A model generated the notes under the pieces. The model was not told where the DNA came from and did no database searches. It saw only the letters and a program-made list of their open reading frames with translations. 64,000 nt of DNA from positions 7,874,001 to 7,938,000 of the forward strand of contig CP136490.1 in the NCBI GenBank assembly GCA_032768795.1. Direction: 5' to 3'. Shown one piece after another: positions 10,362 through 22,579 of the stretch. Every line of letters begins with the position of its first letter. Within the stretch, counting starts at the first letter, position 1. The DNA is from Tremella fuciformis (Eukaryota > Basidiomycota > Tremellomycetes > Tremellales > Tremellaceae). The position numbers and the translations under genes were made by a program.

Positions 10362-13149
10362 TCATGATACACTTTCAAGTGTCTCGGGCGTCTTGAGCAA
10401 GTCATCCAGTCCGTCCTCTACCGCACCAAGCCATCCTTCCATATCATCAACCAGCCTGCCCAGCTCGCCCAGAACCTCTTGGTCATCCATCGAGCCCAAG
10501 TCGAGCGGCCGGACCGGCGGTCCCAGTCTCGCCGACACGCCATCTTCCCCCTGAGCCTGCATCGAGGGATAGCTCGGCGTAGGCAGCGGTACCAGAGACG
10601 GTTCGCGTGACATGCTTATGCCGTTGGCGTTACCTCCTGCGCCCGCGAGGGTTGTCGCTGAAAAGCCAGAAAACGCCGAGATGGCAGAAAGAGACGGGGC
10701 CATGGGCGTCGAGCCGGATGTCGGGTGTGTAGCAGACAACGGTGATGGGGTCGGGAAGAACCGGCCTGGCGGCGCGAGCGTCGAGGGGGAGGGCGGCAAG
10801 AGGTCGTTGCCGATTTCCGGGACAGCTGGTGAGAGCTTCAGCAGGTCGCGTAGCCCGACAACTGCTCCGTTCTCGTCTACCCTGCTCCCGCTTCTACTTC
10901 GCATCATCATCGGTCCGGCCCCCTGTGCGCTTATACTTGGCCTGCCAAGAGGCGCAAGACCCCCGCCGGGTGCGATGCCGGGTATGGCGAGACCCTTGAC
11001 GGGACTGGTTGTCTCCTGGACAGAGGTCAGTGCTTGTGTCTGCGCTTGAGATGCCGCACGGCCTTCCATGACTGCCACACTGGCTTGGCGCATCATCGTG
11101 GGTCGGGCTGGAGGTCCGCCCAGAGAGGCCAGAGTAGGTTTTGTGGGTGATTCGCCGCTGAGGGCCGGCGCGGCAGAGTGCATACGCGTGAGCGGAGGAG
11201 GTCGCGGTGGTCCAGGACTCTGATTTGATCCAGCAACGAGGGGAAACTGGAAACCGCGGAGCCCTTCGCCTACGGACCCCCCACCTGGTCGGCGTGGCCG
11301 CGCCTGGGGTGTTTCTGACATGTTGGATCTGGTGATTGGCGCAGAGGATAGGGTATCTAGGGACATCTTTGGCCTGAGCTGCCTGGGCGACGGCACGGCC
11401 GCGTCTACGCGAGCCAGTGGTGTTGGGGCTTGCGACGACTCGGGATGGAAGGTCGCAGAGGAGGCTGTCGTCAAAGTCGGCGCTTCCGCATCGCGACCGG
11501 TAAATATGCGCAAAGGGCTCGGAGACGCCCCATGCTGACCCAGGCGTTTCTGGCGGATAGTACTCGCGTCAAACGGTTCGTCGTCATACTGTGTCAGATA
11601 CTCCTCTTCGTTAGGCGGAGTAGCAAAGCGCCCTTCCTGTTCGATGGTCGACGACCCATCCTCGGATGACTGAGGTGTCGAAGGTTGCTGATGAGCGAAA
11701 GATTGGAAAGGATCAGGATCGGAGGAGTTCTCATCGTGAAAGAGGCGCCGCAGCGATTGAGGGGCGGGTCGAGCGGTGGTTGGACCGTTGGACACAGCTT
11801 TTCGAGTTAGCCATTGGAGCAGTAGAGGATGAGATGTACACACTGAGCTCGCCATTCTCAGCTTTCTCGTCAACCAGCATGCTCATCCTAGAACGGACAG
11901 TCTCTTTGTCAGCGGAACCTTTCGAAAGCTTGCTCGGCCGTGCGCACATCAAAAGCCCAGTCGCCATGCTTCTGAGCCATATCGTCCTCCTCATCCTCGA
12001 TGCTCGCCCCTACTCCCGGAGCGAGACTCTGCCTTTGGCCGCCAGAATCTTTCCACTGCTGATACTTGCTGACTAGATCGTTCATCTGCGTCAGAGGGGT
12101 TTTCGCCTGGTTCTTGATCCACCTCGTCTTGCTCAATTCTTCGGCGGGCAGACGATCGCTTGGTTCCTCGTTCAAGCATCCAACGACGAAGTCCCTCATG
12201 TCTTTGCTCCAATTACCGCCTTCCAGCCGAGGTGCTCGCATCTTCTTGTCGCCAATGAGCATGACGGCTCGTGCGGCTGGCTGACCGGACATGGGAGGTT
12301 CTCCATTCGCCATTTCCAGCAGTGTGATACCCAGGGACCATATGTCCGCCTTTGAGTCGTATAGCCGGCCTTCCGTCACCACCTCAGGGGCCATCCAATA
12401 CGGAGTGCCGACAAATGTGGACCGCTTCGACGTGTTCGAGGCGAGCAGTGCAGCCACGCCAAAGTCGCACAGTAGGACGCGAGGCGGGGCAGTAGTGAGC
12501 AAGATATTCGCAGCTGCACGTTAGACATTGCGCGGGAACGACTGCGTCAACTGACCTTTGATGTCCCGGTGGATCACGCCATTCTTGTGGAGAAATGCGA
12601 GCGCGATGAGCACTTCCCGCATGACCAGGCAGCAGTGCAGCTCTTTGAGAGGCTGAGCACGAGACTTCTCATCAGCAGTGACAAAGAGGGGCAGCGCAAA
12701 GTATCGAATTCACCAAAGTTCGGATACTGCCTCCTTCCGCGTATTCCATGATGATCCACACCCTCGGGCCTTCCATCAAGCTTCCATAGTATTTGATCAC
12801 ATTGGGCATGATCCCTGTGCCGCCAGATGCGCTATGCATGAGCTGCTGGAGCAGGCTGATCTCCTTTTGGATATCGCCGACATCGTCATCCTCGGTATCA
12901 AGGTTGATGATTTTGAGAGCGACGACGTGACCGGTCGGGACGTGCCGCCCCTTGTAGACAGCGCCATATGCGCCCTTGCCAACACATTCGAGCTTCTGAG
13001 GGGGTCAGTCATACCCATGCTCGTAGAGGGCAAAGGCTGCTGGACAGATCGCATACCTCATAGATTCGCTCAGGGGCAATGTCTTTCGGTTGCGAGACCA
13101 GCGCGTTCAAGTAAGCCTGCTCACGCGACGCGGCGTTTGGCACGACCAT
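10362..13149 (-). CDS. KIC1: Ste20-family (GCK-III, Kic1/Nak1-like) protein kinase
   Basis: Serine/threonine kinase with an N-terminal catalytic domain and a long disordered tail. Splicing gives the G-loop GKGAYGAVYKG, catalytic Lys in VALKII, MEYAEGGSIRTL, catalytic loop GVIHRDIKAANILL, DFG in LLCDFGVAALL, the GTPYWMAPEV activation segment and SLGITLLEMANGEPP. These are Ste20/GCK-III signatures. Introns were identified after the IYE, RTL and HRDIK segments (for example 12514-12555, 42 nt) and two more near 11850-11925. The approximately 500-residue C-terminal part is Pro/Ser-rich and ends in an acidic helix. The ATG at 13149 (MVVPNAASREQ) is the first clear one. In fungi this class acts in the RAM/morphogenesis or septation network; the exact orthologue (Kic1 against Sps1/Nak1) is inferred. 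It is divergent from DUS1 across 382 bp. Confidence 0.85.
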
Positions 13150-13531
13150 GCCGTCTCGAGAAGATGATTCGCTCCGACTCGTCAGCTCGTCCAGCGAGCT
13201 TGACAGGGCCTGGCAGCTACAGCGAGGGGTGAAGCAAAGGCAACAAGAACTGCATGCGACTCTTGTGACAAGCTCAGCCACTCTGAAACATCCCGAGTAA
13301 TCGTGTCACGTGACATGACAGATGCCGAGAACTAGATGCTGAAAAAGTAGGAGATCGGTCTGCCATTTCCACCCTTCTACACTTCTCTCAGTCAAAGCTC
13401 GAGCAGGTAGACAGGACACCCAAGGGGGGCGCTATTCAGCCAACATATCCTCAACGGTGGCCACAAAGGCCGCTCGATTTGGACCGAGTCGGTCAATCTT
13501 CCACCTTTGTCCCTCTCTCTCTCGCTCAAGC

Positions 13532-15437
13532 ATGTCTTCAGCGGCGGACGTGCCCCAGGCAGGCCCTTCCAAGCCCAAGAAACTGGGTGGCTACGACTTT
13601 TACCGGAGCATCGGATCTCCCAAATGGGTCGTAGCGCCAATGGTTGATCAGTCCGAGCTGGTGAGTCACCGATCGGCTTAGAGAAAACAAGGGTAGCTGA
13701 GCAGAAGGCCTGGCGCTTGCTATCTCGGTCTCCGCTCCCGCCAGCACTGGCCGGACAGCCCGAATATGTGAAGCCAGAAGGCACGGGGAGGACCTATGTC
13801 CGCCATCCTGGAGGGGCACATCTCACCTACACGCCTATGATACATTCACGAGTTTTCGCGGATAGCGCTTTCGGATCGAAAGGGGGAGATGGGCAGTTCA
13901 ATTTGAGTCTGGGGGAGGAGGGCAGCGATAAAGATGTTGGAGGTGTGGAGGGTGGTGATCGGCCTCTCATTGTGCAGGTGGGTCAACACCGTTAGCAGGA
14001 GACCGTCGGCTGACGAACAGTTCTGTGGCAATGATCCCGAAGTGCTGCTCAAAGCTGCAAAGAAGGTGGAGCATCGCTGCGATGCAGTTGACATCAACTT
14101 GTCAGCTTTTGAAAATGGTGGTTCTCGCAAAAGCTGATGGAAAGCGGCTGTCCGCAAGGCATAGCTAAACGAGGCAACTACGGTGCGTTCCTACAAGACG
14201 ATTGGGAATTGATCAAACGCCTCAGTGAGTGTCAAGTGTGGCAGAGGCACCAAGCTTATGTGTAGTCGGGACTCTGCATGAGAACCTCTCTGTCCCGGTG
14301 ACTGCCAAGTTCCGCGTATTTCCCGACAAAGAACGCACTCTGGCCTATGCGAAGATGATGGAGGCAGCGGGGGCCCAGTGGCTAACATGTCATGGCCGGA
14401 CGCGCGAGATGAAAGGGCAGATGACAGGCCTGGCCGACTGGGAGATCATCAAAGCTGTCAAAGCGGCCGTATCGATACCGGTCTTTGCCAACGGCAATAT
14501 CCTCTACCGAGAGGATGTCGATCGCTGCCTGGAGCTTACAGGCTGCGACGGTGTCATGACTGCCGAGGGCAATCTGTCCAACCCTGCTCTTTTCCTCCCG
14601 CCTGATCACCCGCACTTCCACCCGAACACCATGATCCTCGCACGGAGATACCTCGACATTGTGAAAACTCTACGCACACACACGCCGAACTCGTGCATCA
14701 AGTCGCACCTCTTCCGACTGTTCAAGCGAGTCTGCGACGAAGAAGAGGACCTGCGCATACTCATTGCGAAAGCGGGCACGGATCTGGACCAAGAGAAGCG
14801 GATGGCGAGCTACAGCGAGCTTCTGGACGAGATCGAGAAGCGACAGCAGAAGTACGTGGACAAGGAGGGGCCGGAGTGGAAGGTTGGTCCGATCGACCCG
14901 GCTACAGGATACCGCTCTCTCCCCGTTTTTGTCGCTCAACCCCTTATTCGAGATCAGCCAATCTCTTCCGAGATTGGCGGACGAGAAGATCTCGTAGACC
15001 AGGAGACGAGCATCAACGGAGCAGGCGGACTGTCGCGCCCGGACACCCCGGTGGCAGGCGGGAAGAACATCAATGCGCAAGTCAAGTGCCCCGTTGTTGA
15101 GCCGAGTCGCTGTGGCGGGATCGCCGCTTCGCGCTGTTCTCGAGGACTGTGCGCCGTGCACTGTCGGCAGGCGGCAGCAGTCGAAGCGGGCGAAGACCCA
15201 GTCGAGGCTCTGCGCAAGGCCATGCGAGGCGAGCTGGTCGGTATGGGATGCGAGGCTCACGAAGCCAAAGACCGCGCTCGACGAGAACGCAATGCCGAGA
15301 AGCGGAAGAACCGTGCGGACGGACGCCGAGTGGCCAAGCAACGGAGGCTCGATGCGAAAGGGTACGCACGGGCGATGCGCGAAGGTTCAGTCGGGTCAGC
15401 AACCGGAGACGAGGGCCCTGTGGCAATCACAGCCTAG
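13532..15437 (+). CDS. DUS1: tRNA-dihydrouridine(16/17) synthase
   Basis: FMN enzyme that reduces uridine at tRNA positions 16/17 using NAD(P)H. The start [20 protein letters not shown] is followed by the family signatures [31 protein letters not shown], the active-site segment [18 protein letters not shown] (Cys present), [26 protein letters not shown] and GVMTAEG. Four introns are needed: 13661-13704, 13978-14020, one near 14110-14154 (GTCAGC donor) and one near 14225-14268. Each restores the Dus reading frame. The C-terminus carries a Cys/His cluster ([18 protein letters not shown]) and a long basic helix, probably for tRNA binding. Its stop lies 51 bp from the convergent ICE2 stop. Confidence 0.93.
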
Positions 15438-15488
15438 ACACGTTTGGCTTGCATCAGCAATATATGTGATATGCATTCTGTGTCAGCG

Positions 15489-16938
15489 TCAGTCAATCTT
15501 CAACCGCGGCCCATCCTCATCGTCCGCCTCGAGCATCAACTCGAGCGACCAGACTGCAAGGAATAGCGCAACGCTGCCCCATCTCCACCAGATCTGTCCG
15601 CCATCCAACACTGCTTCCATGAGACACGCTGAACACGGACAAGTGTAAGTGCTTACGTAGGAGATGTGTATAGGCCGCTATCAGAATAGTCGGGCGGTAG
15701 CTCAGGAGGAATGTCGAAAGACGCATCTTCCTGTCAGCACCGTCCAATGCTGCCCACAGATGAGACGCACAGCAGGCTGCTCGTCGTCCTCGAATGGATC
15801 CTCTTCAATGGCATTCTTCCGCAGTGCAGGCAAAATCCGCCCAGCGATGCCCAGAATACTGAGACGGAACACGAGACTGACAAGACGATACGTTGGCAGC
15901 GTTGTCAGCACGCCTCGAACCGAATCTGTGGTGCGTGACAGCGCTCCCATGGCCAGAGAAGTGACAGTCGGGAATGTCAATGCGGGTAGGGTCTTCGCCT
16001 GAAGCCATTTCGGTATTGAGGGATTCAATGTTGGCAGCCAGCCTGAGCCGAATGAGCGGGGCCTGTGGTCAGGCGTGCAGAATACTTGATGGTTTTGTCT
16101 CACTTGGCGACGGACTCGGTTCTAGCCAGCCAAGCCGAATACTTGTAATCAGCAAGGAGACACAGGCTCGGAGAAGCGAGAAGACAGACCACAACATAGA
16201 GGAAGACCAGAGATGTCTCGAGGATGTTTGTACGGCGGAGGGCGAAACCGATCATCGACAAGAACAAGACGGCAGTGAGGGCGCAGCCAAGAATGAAAGC
16301 TGGAATGGCCTCTTCGGTAGCATACGGGAAGGTCTGTCCTCAGCTCCAGTCCCAGATCTGAGGTAGGAAATTCACTTGGTGTAAACCCCAGCCGGCCAGA
16401 GCGTAGACGCCCACTGCGCCAAGAGCGGAAAGTATGCTCCTCCACCTCGGTCCTTCGTAGTCATCGTCCTCTGTCCAGCCCTTCCCCAACCTTCCGGCGA
16501 CCTGAATGACTAGCAACGTGCTGATACCCTCGAGCAAGGTGAACAGAGGGGTCGACCATCGCAAGAGACTTGCGTAGACGTAAGGGCAGATGTTGACGAG
16601 CCAATGGGTGGGCGCGAAGAGCGACGAGCTGGTCGGTGGCGGATTGAGGTAGTAGTAGAATGTCAGTGCGATGAGGCCGGACGTGATGGCCGGGGAGAAG
16701 AACATGAGGAGGGAGGCGAACGGTGCAAATGGGGTGAGGCGGATAGTCGAGAGAATCGAGTGGTATGCGGTGAAGAGGAGCGAGAGCAGCAGAAAGCTTG
16801 GCGGACCTGTTGAATCAGTGCTGACTACCCCTCCAATGGAGCAGACTTGCCGAGCAGATCCAAGGTCATAGGCAATGCGAGGAGGACCTGCAGAGAGGTG
16901 GCCGAGCCCCCAAACCAACTTATAGCTGGGCCGAGCAT
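15489..16938 (-). CDS. ICE2: ER membrane protein Ice2
   Basis: Multi-spanning ER protein of the fungal ICE2 family, involved in cortical ER structure and lipid homeostasis in yeast. I chose the ATG at 16938 (MLGPAISWFGGSATSLQ). An intron then joins DLLG to FLLLSLLFTAYHSIL. Family-like segments follow: STIRLTPF, the hydrophobic stretch SPAITSGLIALTFYYYL, LLRWSTPLFTLLEG, TLLVIQVAG, then ATLPTYRLVSLVFR and near the C-terminus GGQIWWRWGSVALFL, ending DDEDGPRLKID. About eight hydrophobic segments are visible. Several short introns separate the exons between 16340 and 15550 and were not all placed exactly. It is divergent from the PP2C gene (297 bp) and convergent with DUS1. Confidence 0.8.
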
Positions 16939-17235
16939 TGTCGCTCGCTATTCCGCTATCACCCCAGCTTCTAGCGTTACTGAGAGCCTCTTCTTCGCGG
17001 CGAGTGAAGCCGCTTCGTCCTCTACTCGTCTTCGTTACAGCAGTCAACGCGAAAAACAAGCGTCAGTTCGTTGATGACGCAGAAGCTCGTCACGTGATCC
17101 CATCATCGCTGGTCTACAGACATCTTAGGGCGTCGATGTAGCTGTCGTATGCGCCTCACACAGCGCTCACACAGAGCGCGATGGCTCGGTAGTAACAGAT
17201 CGTGAGGCATACTACGCTCGGAGGTCTGAGGAGAC

Positions 17236-19174
17236 ATGAAGGCCTTCTCGCGCGCTGCCCTCCGGCCGGCATTGCGGACGTCCCCCTCCTCCCTTCCTCA
17301 CCTCTCCCCATTCCAGTGGCGATCCAGCCCGCCTCTCGCATTGCCTCGACAGTTTGCCACGCAGCCCTCTCCTCCCCGGCGACTAGGACGAGAGGCCTTC
17401 CTGGCGGCTGTCGTCCTCTCCGCAGCAGCCGGAGCCTATTACTACGACACGCAGCGCAAGACGAACACCTCGACGCCCAACGGGCGAGGTGTCCAGACGA
17501 AAGCCGGCCATGGACCTACTTTCACGGTCAAAATCGATCGGCTGAAGAAAGAATGGACGTTCAATCGACTATCTGATCAGGAGATCGAGGCGAAACTACG
17601 TGCCAACGAGTCGGCTGAGCTGATCGTCCGGCCTGCCAACCCGATCTTGAGATACGATACGAATTGGGTCGGGTCCAACGAACCCTGCGAGGATCGATTC
17701 GCCAGCGATGTCATAGTCCGGGGGGACCCCCCGAAGAATCAAGGATGGTTCAGCTGGGTCTCGAAGCCTAAAATCCCGTATCCCGATGGAAGGAGGGACT
17801 TGATGTTCTTCTCCATCTTCGACGGGCATGCTGGACATGCCACTTCGCAATTGCTTAGCAAGGTCTTACACCCGACACTTGCTTTGAGTCTGGCAGGATT
17901 GCAGGCGGGATATGTTCCCGACCACGGCCTGCTTCAGTATATGAATCCCATGAAGTGGACCTATGGGGGCAAATCATGGACCCCGGACAACATCTCAAAG
18001 ACCATCGTGGACGCGTGAGCCAATGCAAACATGAAGTACAGCAGCTCATCTGCAGCTTTCTGAAGCTCGACGAGAATATTTGTCAGACGCCCGTAGATTT
18101 CTTGACTCTTCTCAAGGATCAGGTCGACACCACGGACGCCTTTCCGACTACTCGACAGGTCATGGTAGCCATGTCCGAACCCGCTGACAACGGGTCGTGT
18201 GCTATCAGCGCTTTCGTTGATGCTGAGAATCATGGCCTCTATGTTGCCAACACCGGCGATTGCCGGGCGGTGGCAGGGTGGCAATTGCCAGACGGGACAT
18301 GGAGATGTGACGTCCTGACGGAAGATCAGATGGGCGAGAACCCAAAAGAAGTGGAGAGGTGAGCAGCTATCATTGGGCAGGAGTCAGTGCTGATGAGAAG
18401 GATCAAGTCTGAGCATCCGGGAGAAGAGGACACCTGCATCATGCGTGGACGAATCCAGGGTGGCTTGCAGCCTACACGAGCCTTTGGCGATGCTGTCTAC
18501 AAGTGGACAGCCGACGAGTATGAGCAGTGAGACCACCAATAGTATCAGCCAAGAGGCATGTTGATGTGCTAGGATCAAGGCTGTTTTCGAAGCCGAGCAA
18601 GAAAAATCTCGAAAGCAGCGCCCTCATCATCTCACCCCTCCCTACGTGACCGCCCGCCCCGAAATGACCTATCGACACCTTCGGCCAGAAAGTGGAGAGA
18701 TTCTCAGATTCGTCATCATGGCAACGGACGGACGTGAGTGCATTGCGGGATGGACAAGGCCTAGCTAACGTCCAGTTTGGGACCGGATAACGTCAGAAGA
18801 AGCTACACTGCTCATGGCATCGTATCTTTCTCACGAGAAGTCGCCGGACATTGCGAAGACCTCTCTGCCAGCACAATTTCCTCTTGAGGCCCCGCGAGAG
18901 CCACGCCCATACCCGGCAGAAGATCTACCCGGGACGGGCTCACGGGCAAAGGGAACTTGGGTCTTCGAGGGAGATGGGAATGCTGCCACGCATTTGATAC
19001 GAAACAGTCTAGCGGGCGGAGATCGCAAGCTCCGCGGCGAGTTGCTGAGCATGCACGGCGGCGTGACCAGGTGGATGAGAGATGACATTACGTGCACGTG
19101 AGTTTGGTATTTGAAGGCGTTAGGATTCCAAGCTCATGCCCAGGGTTCTGCAATTCGCGGGCGAGGACGGTTAG
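17236..19174 (+). CDS. PTC5: Mitochondrial PP2C-type phosphatase (Ptc5/PDP-like)
   Basis: Metal-dependent Ser/Thr phosphatase. The N-terminus MKAFSRAALRPALRTSPSS is rich in Arg and Ser without acids, a mitochondrial presequence, followed by a membrane segment (FLAAVVLSAAAGAYYY, about residues 55-70). PP2C motifs follow in order: FFSIFDGHAGH, DNGSCAISAF, NTGDCRAVAG, GLQPTRAFGD, ATDG-LWD and the C-terminal RDDITCTVLQF. Introns fall near 18014-18054, 18360-18405, 18525-18570, 18732-18775 and 19099-19144; the last restores VLQFAGEDG then stop at 19174. The family dephosphorylates pyruvate dehydrogenase E1-alpha in the mitochondrion. The exact paralogue is inferred from the leader plus TM arrangement. 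Confidence 0.88.
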
Positions 19175-19446
19175 ATGCTCGTTGGGTCTAGAGGAATGGA
19201 CATGGAACTATATGTAGCTCTCCAGGGTAATATGTACATGCATTGAGCAACGGGGCATTGGGACTGGCAAGTCTCTGTGCAATGGTCCCACCTCTGACCT
19301 GCCACAACGCCACACTGGTCCGGGCGCCAATCAACCGGGCGAGGTTGCATGGTGATGATAGGACGCGATTGAGGCCATTGATTCTATTTCCACCACGACA
19401 GCTCTCATCATACTTCCCAGTCTCAGCTGCGGCTCGGCAGTCGACA

Positions 19447-22379
19447 ATGGACGACCTGCTCGACCTCAACTGGTCGTCCACCCCGCCCAGCTCATCCTCC
19501 CCAGCTGCAGGCCCCTCCAAGCCCACCCCCACCCTCCAACCCAAACCCGCCCACCTCGTTTCATCCTTTGACCTTCTCTCACGACCCTCGCCCTCCCTGC
19601 AACCCAACTACGCCTCTTCTTCTACCTCCTCGGGCTTCCCATCCCGGACAGCCAGTCCGCTGCCCCCCTCTCTCTCAGCGAGGCTCGGCGCGAATCCGGC
19701 CAAGTCACCTTCGAGCGCCAACTCGCCCGCAGCTTCGCCCAATCCCGCCTCATCTGGTCTCGATGCTTTCTCTGGACTACTGTCTCTCTCTGGCGGGTCT
19801 GGTGCCGAGTCCAGTAAGACTCTCTCCCTGGCAGATAGGCAGAAGGAGCTCGCAGACCAGAAGAAGCGAGCCGAGGAAGAGGACCGAGCGAGGTTTGACC
19901 ATGGGGACTTCTGGGACAAGTTCGGGGCGTCTGGTTCTACGCAGCCGCTCAAGCCTGCAACTCTTGGTACGCCCAAGGTCGAGCTGCCTCGGCCTGGATC
20001 TGCAGGCATCTTGCCATCACAGTTATCTCGGCCAGGATCTGCCAACCCAGAACGAGCAAAGTCGCCCTTGGCTGCAATAGCGACTGCGCCGGCGCCGCCG
20101 AGCTCGATCGACAATGATGACGATGATTTCGGGCTACTGTCTTTGCCTTCCTCGAGCAGACCGTTCGTCAATGGCAGCAGCAAACCTCAGCCATCGCAGG
20201 CGCTTGATCCGTTCGACTTTGATCAATTATCGGCATCTGTCCCCTCGGCACGTATACCGGACAGGAGTTCTGGCATGCACACCCCGGTCTCGAATTTCGA
20301 TTTCGACGAAAGAGATGGTTCAGACGAAGGAGATGATATCCTGGGACAGCTTGCGCAGCCTGTGTCAAAGCGCATGGCCAAGGTCAGCTTGCGGTGAATA
20401 CAGCCGACCTCGCGCTAAGCTTCAGTCACCCGAACGGACACAGTCTCCCCGAAAACCTCCAAGATCTGGTCGCTCTGCATCACCGCCGCCCCATATCGTT
20501 GGACAGATCGTTGAGATGGGTTTCTCCCCCGCCCAAGCTCGGCAAGCTCTGGCTTCTACCTCCAGTGGTCTCGATGTACAAGCGGCTATCGAGTCACTTG
20601 TGTCGTCTCGCCCTGGATCTGCCCGTCCAGATGATATTTCCGAGGACGAAGACTTCGTCTCGCGTGAGCGTCAGCGGCGAGAAGAAGAGGAAGCCGAGCG
20701 ACGTCGGAGACGGCGCGCTGGACCTTCTAGAGATGCAGTCAAACCTCGGACGCGGGAAGAACGAGCCCGTGATGAACGCTCGCCAGCGCACGCTGGCGAC
20801 TACGACACGGATAGGATCATCGCTCAGGCCTCGGAGATCGGTCAGAACATGCTGAGCAAAGCCACTAGCTTCTGGAACACAAGCAAGGAGCGTGCGTTGA
20901 AGGCGTACGAGGAGCAGAAGAAAGCTATGGAGGCCAGTGCAGCAGCAAACGGCGGGGACAGGCGAAAACCTGTGAAGGACGGTCGACCCAGGTGGATGAT
21001 CGAGGCAGAGGAAGGGCAGAAATGGGATGATTCTCCTACCAATCGTGCCCAAAAGGTCGAGTTCAAGGACAGCGACGAGGAGGACGATCGACCGCGTCTC
21101 AAAACAAGACCAGCTCAGCATGCTCGGGTCGACGACGCCCCTACCGCAGCAGCGACGCGAGATACGATGCCGAACGACTCCACTAAATACAGAACGGTAA
21201 AGGAGCGAGCTGACCTCCTGTTTGCGGAAGAAACGCCTGTCTACAAACCGGCAGGGAGGCATCGTCAGCCGACACGAAATGGCGCGACACCACCCCCGCG
21301 ACCTGCCTCGACCCCAGCACCCGCTGTGACTTTGGTCACACGACAAATGGTTCCGGCCAGCCCGACTCAGATACAGCAGTCTGCCTCCAAGAAGTCGCAA
21401 GGCAACGAGCACTTCAAATTGGGCCGCTTCTCGGAAGCCGAAGCCGCATATACGTCCGCCATTGCCTCGCTGCCTGAGGGCCATTTGCTGCTTGTTCCGC
21501 TTTACAACAACCGAGCAGCGACTCACCTCAAACTTGGCCAATCTTCCTCGGCAGTCAGCGATTGCTCTGCAGTGGTAGACATCGTCGGTATCAGCTATCA
21601 TCCGAGCAAGGAAGCGCCACTGCCCTCTGAGGTGGCCGAAGTCAGACTTGGCGACGCGTTGGTCAAAGCCATGACGAAGCGTGCTCAGGCCTGGGAAATG
21701 GCTGAGAAGTGGAGGTCGGCTCTGGAAGATTGGGAGCGGGTCATGGGTTTCGACGTTGCTCTCCTGGGCAACGCAGCTCAGGTAACGCGTAACATGGCGG
21801 CTGCGGGTGCTGCGCGGGCCAGAAAGATGCTTGAGGCCCCATCAAGTCCGGCGAACAAGGTGGAGTCGCGACCGAAGCCAAAATCGAAACCGCCCGTGGC
21901 CAGAGTCAGCACACCTTTGGATTCCGCCGCAGTGTCCTCCCTTCGAAAGGCGAATGCCGCACAAGCCGCCGAAGATGAACAGCGACTCGCGTTGAAAGAC
22001 TCGGTCGACGCCAAGCTGCAAGCGTGGAAAGGTGGCAAGGAGACCAATCTCCGTGCTCTCATCGCCAGTCTCGACACGGTGCTCTGGGACGACATTCTGG
22101 CTGGAGGACTCAAAGTCGGCATGCACGAACTGATCTCTGAGAAGCAAGTCAAGATAAAGTACATGAAAGTCATTGCGCGACTACATCCTGACAAGGCGAG
22201 TGGCCTTGTCTTAATGCATGTTATTTTGGCTGACGGCTAGCTGAGCACAACGAATACAACGGTGGAGCAGCGAATGTTGGCCAACGGGGCGTTTGGAACA
22301 CTCAATGAAGCGTCAGCTATCAGATACATGGTAAGGATACGAGCTGACGAGCAGGTGGCAGGCATTCCAGAATGCGTGA
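19447..22379 (+). CDS. SWA2: Auxilin-like J protein Swa2
   Basis: Clathrin-uncoating cofactor of Hsp70. Exons 19447-20382, 20426-22195, 22241-22311 and 22355-22379 sum to 934 codons with all phases closing. The order is: disordered N-terminus with clathrin/adaptor-type motifs (DDLLDLNW, DPFDFDQL, DFWDKFG); a UBA domain (VEMGFSPAQARQALAST, about residue 345); a helical linker; a TPR region (KSQGNEHFKLGRFSEAEAAY, PLYNNRAATHLKLGQ); and a C-terminal J domain with the HPD motif (KVIARLHPDK) continuing TTVEQRMLANGAFGTLNEAW. This is the Swa2 architecture. Odd point: the intron splitting the J domain after HPDK (22196-22240) has a GC donor (GCGAGT) with a CTGAC branch and CTAG acceptor; only this splice restores the J domain. 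Confidence 0.92.
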
Positions 22380-22579
22380 GGTGTGCATATATAGTGGCGG
22401 GATACATCATCACAGCATCGACATTGTATAGACCATATGCATGTTCACAGCAGTCCTTTCTCGTTGCCAATGATCTCCTTTGATGCGGCCCGGGGCTGTT
22501 GTGCCGAGCGTCACCGTCTGTTCGCTCTACTCCACTACTTGGCTTGTCAGATCCCGGACGCCTTGCTGATGACTCGGAG

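Noticed and set aside
20594..21601. 335-codon antisense open frame within SWA2
   Set aside because: It is antisense to the UBA/TPR region of a well-supported gene; Arg/Cys/Ser-rich shadow composition.
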